From NCBI RefSeq assembly GCF_000253255.1, contig NC_015583.1:806001-870000 (forward strand): a stretch of DNA of 64,000 bases, read 5' to 3'. The notes below the pieces were generated by a model that was not told the origin of the DNA, searched no databases, and worked only from the letters and a program-made list of their open reading frames with translations. Positions 38,284 to 46,780 of this stretch are shown piece by piece; the stretch's first letter is position 1; each line of letters starts with the position of its first letter. Source of the DNA: Novosphingobium sp. PP1Y (GTDB taxonomy: Bacteria; Pseudomonadota; Alphaproteobacteria; Sphingomonadales; Sphingomonadaceae). A program made the position numbers and the translations under genes.

Positions 38284-39171
38284 TTAGCGTAGATCGGCGT
38301 TCATTTTTCGCATGCTAAACGCCACCCCGATCAGTTTGCCGTCGCTCTCGCGCTGGATTTCCACCCAGTGATCGCGCGAGGCGCCGCCATGTTCGCGAAG
38401 GCCGCACAAGTGAAGCTGGATCCGGTCACCAAGTTCAGCATTGCCGAGATAGAAGATACTGCGCCGACAGGAGGTCGGCAATCCTTCCGTCGTGCGGAAC
38501 CATGTCCATTCGGCTCGGTCAAGCATCGCCTGGAAGGCAGAGAAGTAGAGGAAATCTGCACCGTTGAAATCCTCGTGCGGAACGGGGTCGAGCGTGACGC
38601 TGGCCAGAACGAGGCGATCCGTTCTCGCGAATCCCAGCATCATTTCCCATGCATGGATACGGAAAGGCTTTGTAGTGTGGGCTGCGGGCAGGCGCAGCCG
38701 ACACGGCAACGCGACACCGCTTCGGGTGGCCGAATTGTTTGCCCCCGCGATCGCCCTGTGCACGAATGCCGAATCCATCGTCAGTTGGGCCAGCGGATGG
38801 CCGTCGGCGCTGACCGCGATCGTGCTGCGAAAGCGCGTGCGGCCGATACGCTCGAGCCTCAAGGCGAAATCGATGCGGACATTCTCTCCCACCGCGCCAA
38901 GGCCCGCGCCCTGTGCGACCAGATCGATGGATGTGAAGGCGGGGTAGAGCCGCTGACCGTCCGTGCCGCGAAAATCGGGCGAGCTGAGGCCGTAGGCCGC
39001 CGACAACGCCAGCCAGTGGCGATGCCCGCAGGCCTTGAACAGCCAGTTCTCGGACAGCCCTGCACGACACAACTGCGGCATTCCGGTGACTACCGGCAGG
39101 AGCGATGGCCATGTGAGGGCTTCGGCTGCATCCGCGTCCGTGCCGCTCATGGGCTGTTCGAGAAGGTACAT
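38284..39171 (-). CDS. LnmK-like/Pnap_2097-type hotdog-fold protein of the Nit1C cluster
   Basis: About 295 residues from the ATG at 39171 (MYLLEQPMSGTDADAAEALT); the frame extends upstream into the flavoprotein gene but that part is antisense-like noise. The content fits a double-hotdog protein similar to the acyltransferase/decarboxylase LnmK and the Pnap_2097 family (LPVVTGMPQLCRAGLSENWL near residue 25, FLYFSAFQAMLDRAEWTWFR near 215). I assign this from memory of the family pattern, so function is tentative: possibly an acyl-carrier-dependent transfer or decarboxylation step. It is 14 bases after the flavoprotein gene and so likely the last gene of the Nit1C transcript. Confidence 0.6.
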   Translation of the reverse strand: MYLLEQPMSGTDADAAEALTWPSLLPVVTGMPQLCRAGLSENWLFKACGHRHWLALSAAYGLSSPDFRGTDGQRLYPAFTSIDLVAQGAGLGAVGENVRIDFALRLERIGRTRFRSTIAVSADGHPLAQLTMDSAFVHRAIAGANNSATRSGVALPCRLRLPAAHTTKPFRIHAWEMMLGFARTDRLVLASVTLDPVPHEDFNGADFLYFSAFQAMLDRAEWTWFRTTEGLPTSCRRSIFYLGNAELGDRIQLHLCGLREHGGASRDHWVEIQRESDGKLIGVAFSMRKMNADLR

Positions 39172-39185
39172 AGGCGGCAAGTTCT

Positions 39186-40490
39186 TCAGGCGACGGCTGA
39201 CCGGGAAAGTTCCGACTGCAGCGAAACTGCGATGTGGTCCACGACATGCGCGGCATCGCGCGCGACCCCGGCAAAGCGGCCCGATCCCCAAGTGTAGAGC
39301 CAGGGCAGACCGAGGAAATAGAGCCCATCGGCACTGGCCACCCCGCGCTCGTGGCTGGGATAGCCGCGGTCGTCGAATACCGGCGCTTCGATAAAGCCGA
39401 AGTCCATGCGAAAGCCGGTGCACCAGATCACCGTCGAGATGTTGGACGCTGCAAGATCAAGTTCGGACGGCTCTTCCTCCGGCGACCAGCAGGGCGTGTA
39501 CGGAGCGGCCTCGGGCGCATCGATGCCTTCGCGTTCGATATAGGCATCGATCGTTCCACGGATGCGTAGGTAGGTCGCGTCCGCGGCATCGAGGTGGTGG
39601 GTGAGGTCGGGCTGGAAGCGCACCACCCCGTCCTCGATACCGGCAAGCATGCCGTATAGCTTCATCCCGCGCAGCGCGAAATCGCGCAGGTCGATCTCGC
39701 GCCCGCCGTCACGTCCGGTCAGATAGTGGTTCTCATTCTGGCGGACCTTTTCACTCGACGGGTGCTCGTCGATCGGCATGTCGTAGTGGCCCATCTCCTC
39801 CAACCAGTCGGTCGCATCGCGGCCCCGGTACATGCGCGGCGCGCGGGGTGCATCGCCCACGGCCAGGTGCACCTTGCGCCCCGCCAGCATCAGGTCCTCT
39901 GCGATCTGGCAGCCCGACTGCCCCGATCCGACGACGAGGATCTCGCCCTCGGGCAGGTCTTGGGGGTTGCGGTAATCGAGCGACTGGATCTGGGTTATGC
40001 CATCGGGCAGGCCCTGTCCGGCGCGCGGGATGATCGGCGTGTGGTAACCACTGATGGCAATAACGACATAGTCGGCGGTATAGCTGCCATCGCTGGTCGC
40101 CACCGTATAGCCGCCGCCGTCGAGCGGGTGGACCGACCTGACTGCCACGCTTTCGCGGAGCGGTGGGTCCACGAATTCGGCGTAGTTGCGCACGAATTTC
40201 ACGATATCGTCCTTAAGCATGAAGCCGTGCGGATCCGTGCCGCCGAACTCGCGCCCGTAGCTGTAGCCTGGCAGGTTGCACTGGCGGTTGGGCGTCACGA
40301 GGCAGAAACTGTCCCACCGCTCGTTCGCCCAGCTGTGGCCGACACGGTTCTTCTCGAGGACGAGATGATCGATGCCCTGCTGCTTGAGCAGATAGCTGGT
40401 CGACAGCCCGGCCTGGCCCGCTCCGACAACGATAACCGGAAGATGAGCGACGGGCGGCGCGGAAAGCGTTTCTTCGGTGGTTCTGGTCAT
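39186..40490 (-). CDS. Nit1C flavin-dependent oxidoreductase (MSMEG_0569 type)
   Basis: A 434-residue FAD/NADPH enzyme of the flavin-containing monooxygenase group. The FAD site is VIVVGAGQAGLSTSYLLKQQ (residues 19-38) and the NADPH site ILVVGSGQSGCQIAEDL near residue 198. The central motif resembles FMO fingerprints (GYHTPIIPRAG), and the C-terminus keeps YFLGLPWLYTWGSGRFAGVA. In Nit1C clusters this oxidoreductase is conserved, and an oxygenation step is assumed. It lies 23 bases after the small MSMEG_0570-type gene. Confidence 0.87.
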   Translation of the reverse strand: MTRTTEETLSAPPVAHLPVIVVGAGQAGLSTSYLLKQQGIDHLVLEKNRVGHSWANERWDSFCLVTPNRQCNLPGYSYGREFGGTDPHGFMLKDDIVKFVRNYAEFVDPPLRESVAVRSVHPLDGGGYTVATSDGSYTADYVVIAISGYHTPIIPRAGQGLPDGITQIQSLDYRNPQDLPEGEILVVGSGQSGCQIAEDLMLAGRKVHLAVGDAPRAPRMYRGRDATDWLEEMGHYDMPIDEHPSSEKVRQNENHYLTGRDGGREIDLRDFALRGMKLYGMLAGIEDGVVRFQPDLTHHLDAADATYLRIRGTIDAYIEREGIDAPEAAPYTPCWSPEEEPSELDLAASNISTVIWCTGFRMDFGFIEAPVFDDRGYPSHERGVASADGLYFLGLPWLYTWGSGRFAGVARDAAHVVDHIAVSLQSELSRSAVA

Positions 40491-40513
40491 GGCAATTTCC
40501 TGGCTGGCAAGGG

Positions 40514-40801
40514 TTATTGGTCGAAGCCCTCGACGCGGACGGTCGCGTCGGGATCGGAAGCGAATTCGGCGGCGCGCAGTTCGATCTGTTCGATCTGCGC
40601 GATGGCGTGGGCGCAGCCCATGCCGAACCGGGCGCGGACGCGGACGTTGGCTTCCTCGAGCGCGGCGCGCGCGACTTGCGTGAACTCTGAAACGGGATAG
40701 TCGTGCATCGCGATCAGGCGCTGGGCGACTATCGTGGATGGTGAAAAGCAGGTCGCGAGCTCGCCGTCCGGCCAGCGGACGCGAAACATCATTTCAGGCA
40801 T
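40514..40801 (-). CDS. Small Nit1C protein (MSMEG_0570 type)
   Basis: A 95-residue protein (MPEMMFRVRWPDGELATCFS, then PSTIVAQRLIAMHDYPVSEF). Small proteins of this kind accompany nitrilase, radical SAM and AIR-synthase-like genes in Nit1C clusters and are annotated as nitrogen-starvation-response proteins. The biochemical role is unknown. The ATG overlaps the AIR-like gene stop by eight bases. Confidence 0.8.
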   Translation of the reverse strand: MPEMMFRVRWPDGELATCFSPSTIVAQRLIAMHDYPVSEFTQVARAALEEANVRVRARFGMGCAHAIAQIEQIELRAAEFASDPDATVRVEGFDQ

Positions 40802-41768
40802 GGAAAGTCTCCGGGACGGAATGGCAGCCGATCAGGCGTTCTGCGGCAGACCAGACGAGCGCACGTTCCCCTTGCGAGGTAATCGACACGTCAGGGCTTG
40901 CGGTGACGGTGCCGCATGGGGCGCAAGCGACCCCCGCAGCGGCGAAGCGGCCGACAACGGCGGCGACGTTTTCGGGCCGCGCGGTCATGACAAAGCCGAA
41001 ACTGGGGAAGGCGCTGGCCCAACGATCCCAGTCGATGCCGGCAGGCCGCGGCACAGCGTCGAGGTCGATCGAAAGGCCGACTCGTGATGCTTCAGCTAGC
41101 ATGATCGCAGTGCCGATGGGGCCGGCCATGCTGATGTCCTTCGCCGCGGTCAGGCGGCCCTGTGCGGCAAGATCGGGCATGACGGGCATGAGTTCGCGCA
41201 AGTGCGCGTCGCCGGCGTTGGTGCTGGCATCCCACCAAGGGAACGGTTCGCGGAAGCGACCAGCCATGTCGGTCGCGATCAGCAGGTTATCGCCGGGGCG
41301 TGCGCCGAAGCTCGTAACCACCTGCTCCGTTCGGCCCAGGATGGCGACAGCAAGCTGGCCGCCGTTCGCCTTGAGATTTGAATGTCCGCCGACCACCGGA
41401 ACGCCATAGCGTTGCGCGGCCGCTCGCATGCCTGACAGCATCGGGATTGCGGTGGCCTCGTCCTTGGCCCAGAAGGCGTCGACGACGGCGATCGGCCGCC
41501 CGCCCATGGCGAGGATGTCGCTGACGTTGACCATAACGCCGCAATATCCGGCGAACCACGGATCGGCGGCAATGAAGTCCTCGACAAAGCCTTCGATGGC
41601 CAGCAGCAGGTGACCTTCGCCATCGGGGATGGCGGCGGCATCGTCACCCACGGGAACCGTGTCGTCGCTGCCGATGCCGAGTGCGGCCATGACGGGCGCG
41701 ATATCTGCCTTGTGCGACAGGCCGCGGCTGGCGCGGATCTGTGCGGCGAGGTCGACGATGTCGGTCAT
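40794..41768 (-). CDS. AIR synthase-related protein of Nit1C (Sll0787 type)
   Basis: A 324-residue PurM-fold, ATP-binding protein with VGDDAAAIPDGEGHLLLAIE near residue 40, VNVSDILAMGGRPIAVVDAF near 80 and GGHSNLKANGGQLAVAILGR near 125. PurM relatives activate amides or other groups with ATP (AIR synthetase, thiamine-phosphate kinase, HypE). HypE uses the fold to dehydrate a carboxamide to a nitrile, which makes the pairing with a nitrilase noteworthy. The ATG overlaps the acetyltransferase stop by four bases. Confidence 0.85.
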   Translation of the reverse strand: MTDIVDLAAQIRASRGLSHKADIAPVMAALGIGSDDTVPVGDDAAAIPDGEGHLLLAIEGFVEDFIAADPWFAGYCGVMVNVSDILAMGGRPIAVVDAFWAKDEATAIPMLSGMRAAAQRYGVPVVGGHSNLKANGGQLAVAILGRTEQVVTSFGARPGDNLLIATDMAGRFREPFPWWDASTNAGDAHLRELMPVMPDLAAQGRLTAAKDISMAGPIGTAIMLAEASRVGLSIDLDAVPRPAGIDWDRWASAFPSFGFVMTARPENVAAVVGRFAAAGVACAPCGTVTASPDVSITSQGERALVWSAAERLIGCHSVPETFHA

Positions 41769-42307
41769 GCTGCCCGGCGCACTTCGGCCCGCAGCCCGGC
41801 AACGCCGTCGGCGATGGGCGGGTAGTGGGCAAGGTCAGCCTGCATCAGTACATGGGGACTGCCGTGCAACTCGATCTGGTCGAGGTGTTGCCACTTCATG
41901 CGGCGGAAAAGCAGCTCGTTGCGGGCCTGGACTTGCGCGAAAAAGCGGACGCAACCGCGGGCATGGGCCGTCGATACGGCAAGGCGGATAAGCGCCGGGC
42001 CGATCATGCCTACCCTGCGGTGCGAGGCGGTGACCGCAAGGCGCGAGCCCCACCAGATGCCCGGTTCGGGGTTGTGGATGCGTACTGTGCCGATAACCTC
42101 GTCAGGCTGTCCGCCGATCATCGAAAGGGCGATGATCGGCAAGGCCTGCTCGTCGATGTCGTCACGGTCGTGAAGCGCGAACAGGCCCTGTTCCTCGCAG
42201 AAGACGGCGTGGCGCAGTGCTGCCGCACCGGCAAGTTCCCATTCCTGTGTGGCAAACCGCACGATGTAGTCGGCAGAGAGATAGGGCGGCGGGGCGACAA
42301 GCTCCAT
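41765..42307 (-). CDS. Nit1C GNAT-family acetyltransferase (MSMEG_0567 type)
   Basis: A 180-residue GNAT protein from the ATG at 42307 ([20 protein letters not shown]). The acetyl-CoA loop is in SRLAVTASHRRVGMIGPALI, and the substrate region includes RFFAQVQARNELLFRRMKWQ. Its ATG shares one base with the radical SAM stop (TGATG). The longer frame to 42805 overlaps the radical SAM gene and is rejected. It presumably acylates an amine intermediate. Confidence 0.85.
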   Translation of the reverse strand: MELVAPPPYLSADYIVRFATQEWELAGAAALRHAVFCEEQGLFALHDRDDIDEQALPIIALSMIGGQPDEVIGTVRIHNPEPGIWWGSRLAVTASHRRVGMIGPALIRLAVSTAHARGCVRFFAQVQARNELLFRRMKWQHLDQIELHGSPHVLMQADLAHYPPIADGVAGLRAEVRRAA

Positions 42308-43443
42308 CACGCCACCTGCCCTGCCGGCTGCTTCAGCTTCTCGAAGGTCGAGAGGGCTGAGCAGGCCCCGCATCGAGCGCAACCAGCCTTGACTTTTTCT
42401 GCCGCCAGTCCCCCTTCGGCCAGCATCCGGGCCAGCGGCTCCAGAACCGAGCTCATGAAGGCGGGCGCGGGCGAAGGATGGCTTTCGAGCGGGGTGCCCG
42501 AAATCGGTACGAAGGGCACGATGAAGGGATAGACGCCGATATCGATCAGCTCTTGCGAGATCTTGAGCAGCGCTTCGCGCGTGTCGCCAAGACCGGCGAG
42601 GATATAGGTGGAGACCTGGCCCCGGCCGAAGACGGGCACGGCGGCGCGGAAGGCTTCCATGTAGCGTTCGATCGGCACGCTGGCCTTGCCGGGCATGATC
42701 CGGGCTCGCACTTCGGGGGTCACCACTTCGAGGTGCATGCCGAGCGTGTCGATCCCCGCATCGCGCATCGTCGTGAACCATCCATCGTGGTCTGGCGGTT
42801 CGCACTGGGCCTGGATCGGCAGGTCTACCGCGGCGCGAATGGCGCGCGCGCTTTCGACCAGGACCGCGGCACCGCGATCGGGCGTAGGCGGGGTGCCGGT
42901 GGTCATCACCATGTGCTTGACGCCATCGAGTTCCACCGCCGCGCGGGCAACTTCGGCAAGCTGGGCCGGGGTCTTTTGCGCGATCGTGCGCCCGGCGGCG
43001 AGAGACTGGCCGATCGAGCAGAACTGGCAGGTCTTGGTGCGGCTCTGGTAGCGGATGCAGGTCTGCAGGACCGTAGTGGCGAGCACGTCGCGCCCATGAA
43101 GCGTGGCGATCTGCGAATAGGGCACGCCGTCAGCGGTTTCGAGCGCGTAAAACTGGGGCTGCGGGGGAAAGGCGATGGTGCCCAGCGCGCGGCCCTCGCA
43201 GGTCAGCGTCGCGTTGCCGTCGGCATCGGGACGGCTGGCTTCGAACGGGCTGTCGAAGGCGGTCGCGGTGTGGACGGGGACCATCACGGTCACGCCGTCG
43301 ATGGTGATGGCCTTGTGATCCGACGGACCCGCCCCGCCGCGGCGGCTCGACGCACCCGAGCGGGGATCAGCCAGCCGGATTCCGGAGGACTGCAACTGTG
43401 CGATCATCGCCGCGGTTGTCGCATCGGTCATCTTTTGGGCCAT
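42307..43443 (-). CDS. Nit1C radical SAM protein (MSMEG_0568 type)
   Basis: A 378-residue protein. The cluster-binding cysteines appear as Cys129, Cys139 and Cys142 in [19 protein letters not shown], a Cx9CxxC spacing instead of the usual Cx3CxxC. A TIM-barrel-like core follows ([20 protein letters not shown], then [20 protein letters not shown] and [16 protein letters not shown]). C-terminal cysteines ([11 protein letters not shown]) may bind a second metal centre. Its start lies within the nitrilase gene, with a 77-base overlap; ATGs at 43431 and 43407 also overlap. The reaction is unknown. Confidence 0.85.
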   Translation of the reverse strand: MAQKMTDATTAAMIAQLQSSGIRLADPRSGASSRRGGAGPSDHKAITIDGVTVMVPVHTATAFDSPFEASRPDADGNATLTCEGRALGTIAFPPQPQFYALETADGVPYSQIATLHGRDVLATTVLQTCIRYQSRTKTCQFCSIGQSLAAGRTIAQKTPAQLAEVARAAVELDGVKHMVMTTGTPPTPDRGAAVLVESARAIRAAVDLPIQAQCEPPDHDGWFTTMRDAGIDTLGMHLEVVTPEVRARIMPGKASVPIERYMEAFRAAVPVFGRGQVSTYILAGLGDTREALLKISQELIDIGVYPFIVPFVPISGTPLESHPSPAPAFMSSVLEPLARMLAEGGLAAEKVKAGCARCGACSALSTFEKLKQPAGQVA

Positions 43444-44413
43444 CCTGGGTCTCCGTGAACGGGTGAGCTTGGGCGCGGTTGAGAGCGGGGAAGGGGCGGT
43501 CTTCGATCTGGAGGCGGAGCAGTTCGGGGCGACTGTAGTGACCTACCGAATCCATCATCCGCTTGCGCTTCATCACCAGCGAAAGGTCGCAATCGGCGAT
43601 GAGCAGGCCTTCGCCCTTTGTCATCGGGGGAACGACATGCTGACCTTCGGGCGAGATGATGGCTGTGTTGCAACCGCCGGCGAGCGCCTTGTGATGCTGG
43701 CCGCTCGGATCGATCGCGGTGCGCTGCTCTTCGGTCAGCCAGCCGGTAGCGTTGACGACGAAGCAGGCGCTCTCGGCCGCATGGTGACGGATCGCCGCCT
43801 CGATCTGGTCTCGGAACAGCGGGCCGACGAGCGATCCGGGAAACTGGCTGGCGTGGATCTGCTCGCCATCGGCCATCAGTGCATAGCGGGCGAGGGGATT
43901 GTAGTGTTCCCAGCAGGCGAGCGCGCCGATGCGGCCTGCAGCGGTGTCGACGGCGCGAAGCCCCGAACCGTCACCCTGACCCCACACCATCCGTTCGTGA
44001 TAGGTGGGCGTGATCTTGCGCCGCTTGAGCGCTAGCGTGCCGTCGGCATCGAAGATCAATTGCGTGTTGTAGAGCGATCCGCCATCGCGTTCGTTCACGC
44101 CGACGACGAGCACCATGGCATGGCGGCGCGCCGCGGCCGAAAGGGCCTGGGTGACCGGACCGGGCACGGTGACGGCCTGGTCGTAGAGTTCGAGGTGCTT
44201 CGCGCCCATCCGGTAGGGCGGGTCGATGAAGGAAAAGTACGGATAGTAGGGCAGGAAAGTCTCGGGAAAGACCATGAACTGTACGCCCTTGTCCGCGCCT
44301 TCGGCGATGGCGTTGAGCACGCGTTCGAGCGTTCCGCCCGCGCGGTCGAGCACCGGTGCGACCTGCACCGCGGCGACGCGCACGACCCGCTTGTCGTATC
44401 CGTTGTCCTCCAT
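43367..44413 (-). CDS. Nit1C nitrilase (Sll0784 type)
   Basis: A 348-residue nitrilase with a complete triad: Glu51 in [15 protein letters not shown], Lys133 in [20 protein letters not shown] and Cys167 in [17 protein letters not shown]. It converts a nitrile to an acid plus ammonia, or possibly an amide. This class is the defining member of the Nit1C cluster found in Synechocystis, mycobacteria and proteobacteria, which has been linked to growth on cyanide nitrogen in a Pseudomonas strain. The C-terminal 25 residues run into the radical SAM gene and look poorly conserved. It is 13 bases after the MSMEG_0572-type gene. Confidence 0.9.
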   Translation of the reverse strand: MEDNGYDKRVVRVAAVQVAPVLDRAGGTLERVLNAIAEGADKGVQFMVFPETFLPYYPYFSFIDPPYRMGAKHLELYDQAVTVPGPVTQALSAAARRHAMVLVVGVNERDGGSLYNTQLIFDADGTLALKRRKITPTYHERMVWGQGDGSGLRAVDTAAGRIGALACWEHYNPLARYALMADGEQIHASQFPGSLVGPLFRDQIEAAIRHHAAESACFVVNATGWLTEEQRTAIDPSGQHHKALAGGCNTAIISPEGQHVVPPMTKGEGLLIADCDLSLVMKRKRMMDSVGHYSRPELLRLQIEDRPFPALNRAQAHPFTETQDGPKDDRCDNRGDDRTVAVLRNPAG

Positions 44414-44426
44414 CGACCCGGCCTCC

Positions 44427-44909
44427 TCAAAGGGTCCAGGTGTCGAGGATGAAGGCGTTGTCGCGGCGATGCAGAAGGATGAGGTCGAGCACGTCCTGCG
44501 GTGCGATCGGCGTGATACCGGGGATCAGCGAGCCTTCGCCGTGTCCGTAGAGCGCCTGGAGGCCGAAGCGGCAGGCATAGACCTTGCCACCTTCTTTCAT
44601 GAACTTCTCGATCTGGTTGTTCATCGCTAGGTGGCCGGGGAAGGCTTCGTCGCCGAGCTTGGGGAAGCCTCGTTGCAGGCCGAGGGTGACGCCGGGGCCG
44701 TAGAGCAGGACGCTGGTTTCAAAGCCCTTACGCTGCAGGCGGGTCGCCTGGAGCAGGTTGACGAGGCCGATCGAGCCCTCGAACGCGACGGTGTGGAACG
44801 TGACGAGCGCCTTCTCGCCGGGCTCGGCCTTGACGTCCTCGAAAACCTTTTCCTCGTAGTCGACGAGGAAGTCGCCGGTCTGGTGGGCGGGGGCGGTAAT
44901 CTTGGGCAT
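44427..44909 (-). CDS. Nit1C nitrogen-starvation-response protein (MSMEG_0572/Sll0783 type)
   Basis: A 160-residue protein ([20 protein letters not shown] at the N-terminus; [20 protein letters not shown] near 80; [18 protein letters not shown] with a single Cys near 112). The layout resembles DsrE-like folds. In Synechocystis the homologue Sll0783 is induced by nitrogen starvation. It is the first gene of the cluster, with AAGGACCGATCC before the ATG. Its role may be carrier-like, but this is not established. Confidence 0.85.
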   Translation of the reverse strand: MPKITAPAHQTGDFLVDYEEKVFEDVKAEPGEKALVTFHTVAFEGSIGLVNLLQATRLQRKGFETSVLLYGPGVTLGLQRGFPKLGDEAFPGHLAMNNQIEKFMKEGGKVYACRFGLQALYGHGEGSLIPGITPIAPQDVLDLILLHRRDNAFILDTWTL

Positions 44910-45206
44910 GGATCGGTCCTTTTTGCTGGATCGACCGACTCATTGTCGGCTCCATCAAAAAGTGATTGTAGCGCGATATGTTGTCAATTGACTGTTTTTC
45001 TTAAAACATAAAAATGCATTCAATTATCGCCATGTTGCAGGACAATCTGTTATTTTTTCACGATGAATTGAGAATATAGCGGGGAAATTGGGTGGATTGG
45101 TCGGTTTTGATGCGAAGACCAAGCGTGCAGGATCATCGCAATTTGTGGCAAAATGGCGCATTGACTGCATTTTGACTGCAGCGTATCGTGCGTCAGGGGA
45201 GAAAGC
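44910..45206. promoter_or_regulatory. Divergent control region of the Nit1C operon and MocR gene
   Basis: About 300 AT-rich bases between divergent starts. Near the MocR side, 45161-45169 and 45172-45180 are a direct repeat of TTGACTGCA at an 11-bp period, about one helical turn. The sequence TTGACTG occurs again at 44988-44994. Direct repeats are the usual operator form for MocR/GabR-type regulators, so this is a candidate binding site for the adjacent protein. Confidence 0.5.
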
Positions 45207-46586
45207 ATGTCAGATAAGTGGACGCCCGACATCGAGGCCTTCGGGAAGCCTTATTACCGTGCAATAGCAGAGGCCATCGCCTCCGACGTGCGTGAAGGAA
45301 AGCTGCTCATTTCTGAGCGGCTTCCTCCGCAGCGCGAACTGGCCGAGCGGATGGGCATAAACTTCACGACGGTCGCACGCGGCTATGTGGAGGCACAGAA
45401 GCGTGGCCTGGTGGAATCGCGGGTCGGGCAGGGCACTTTCGTCGTTGGGCAACCCCGTCGCCGCAAGCCTGCGGCACGTCCCTCGGTTGCCGACCTGACC
45501 ATGAACCTCGCGCCCGAGCCGGAAAACAGCGAGTTGGTCGACCGTATGCAGTCCGCCATGTTGAAGGCTACGAGGGACCTACCCACGTTGATGCGATACC
45601 AAGCGTTCGGTGGCACCTGGGTCCAGCGCGAATCGGCGGTCAGGCTGCTGGCAGAGCGCCGTGTCAATGTCGATCCCGAGCGGCTTGTCATCTGCCCGGG
45701 CACGCACATCGCCTTTCACGCCATCCTGCGAAGCCTGACTGCGCCGGGCGACATCCTGTTCTGCGAGGCACTGACCTATCCGGGCATCAAGGCCGTTGCA
45801 GGCCAGCTGGGATTGAGGCTCGTGGGCGTTCCGCTCGACGACGAGGGGATCGAGCCCGACGCATTTGAGACTCTGTGTGTGGAACATCGCCCCAAGGTGC
45901 TGTACCTCAACCCAACGCTCCTGAACCCGACCACTTCGACGATGCCCGAGGAACGGCGGGTCAAGGTCATCGAAATAGCCCGTCGGCACGACGTCGCGAT
46001 CATCGAGGACGATGCCTATTCCGCGCTGCTGCGGCGACCACCGCCCGCTTTCGCGCAATTGGCCCCCGACATCACCTACTACGTCGCAAGCCTGTCGAAG
46101 TGCGTCGGGGCGGGATTGCGCATCGCCTATCTGGTCGCGCCCGATCAGCGGCGGCTCTGGCCGGTGGCCAACCTCCTGCGGACCTTGGCGGTCATGGCCT
46201 CGCCATTGACAACAGCGGTCTCGACGACATGGATCGAGGACGGCACCGCGCGAATGGTGATCGAAGCGATCCGCAAGGAATGCGCCTTTCGCCAACGGCT
46301 GGTCGCGGAAATACTGCCGCGGCAGCATGTTCGCTCGCACCCCGAAGCCTTTCATTTGTGGATGGCTCTGCCCGAGCCGTGGCAGCGCGCCGCCTTCGCT
46401 GCGAGGATGCGCGCATCCGACATCGGCATTGTTGTAAGCGACGCATTCGTCGTCGGCGATTCTCCGCCGGAGGCCGTGCGCATCTCGCTTGGCGGCGTGC
46501 TGAGCCGCGCGGAAGTTCGGACTTCGCTAGAGTTCTTGGCCGACGTTCTCGCTTACGAAACCGACAGTGGGCCGATGTTCGCCTGA
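45207..46586 (+). CDS. MocR-type regulator (GntR HTH fused to PLP aminotransferase fold)
   Basis: A 459-residue regulator. The N-terminal winged helix reads YRAIAEAIASDVREGKLLIS and ERLPPQRELAERMGINFTTV (residues 12-55), and the C-terminal part is a class I aminotransferase fold with the PLP lysine in YVASLSKCVGAGLRIAYLV near residue 300. MocR proteins sense amino compounds through PLP and control adjacent genes. The ATG follows AGGGGAGAAAGC. It is divergent from the Nit1C operon by about 300 bases and is the obvious candidate controller; the effector could be a nitrogenous product of the pathway (inference). Confidence 0.9.
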   Translation: MSDKWTPDIEAFGKPYYRAIAEAIASDVREGKLLISERLPPQRELAERMGINFTTVARGYVEAQKRGLVESRVGQGTFVVGQPRRRKPAARPSVADLTMNLAPEPENSELVDRMQSAMLKATRDLPTLMRYQAFGGTWVQRESAVRLLAERRVNVDPERLVICPGTHIAFHAILRSLTAPGDILFCEALTYPGIKAVAGQLGLRLVGVPLDDEGIEPDAFETLCVEHRPKVLYLNPTLLNPTTSTMPEERRVKVIEIARRHDVAIIEDDAYSALLRRPPPAFAQLAPDITYYVASLSKCVGAGLRIAYLVAPDQRRLWPVANLLRTLAVMASPLTTAVSTTWIEDGTARMVIEAIRKECAFRQRLVAEILPRQHVRSHPEAFHLWMALPEPWQRAAFAARMRASDIGIVVSDAFVVGDSPPEAVRISLGGVLSRAEVRTSLEFLADVLAYETDSGPMFA

Positions 46587-46780
46587 CCGGCGCAAGGACC
46601 GATTTATCGCGACGGAAGGGACCTTGCTCATCGCCGAAGGCCGCGATCCTCAAGCGTTACATTTTGGAAGTTAAAAGGCAGCATTTGTCGGGTGAAGGGC
46701 TTTTGTCGTTTGCTAAGCTCAAAGTCGCCCGATCACTTCCTTGATCACTCCGGCTTAACAATACATGAGGGATGAGCCAG

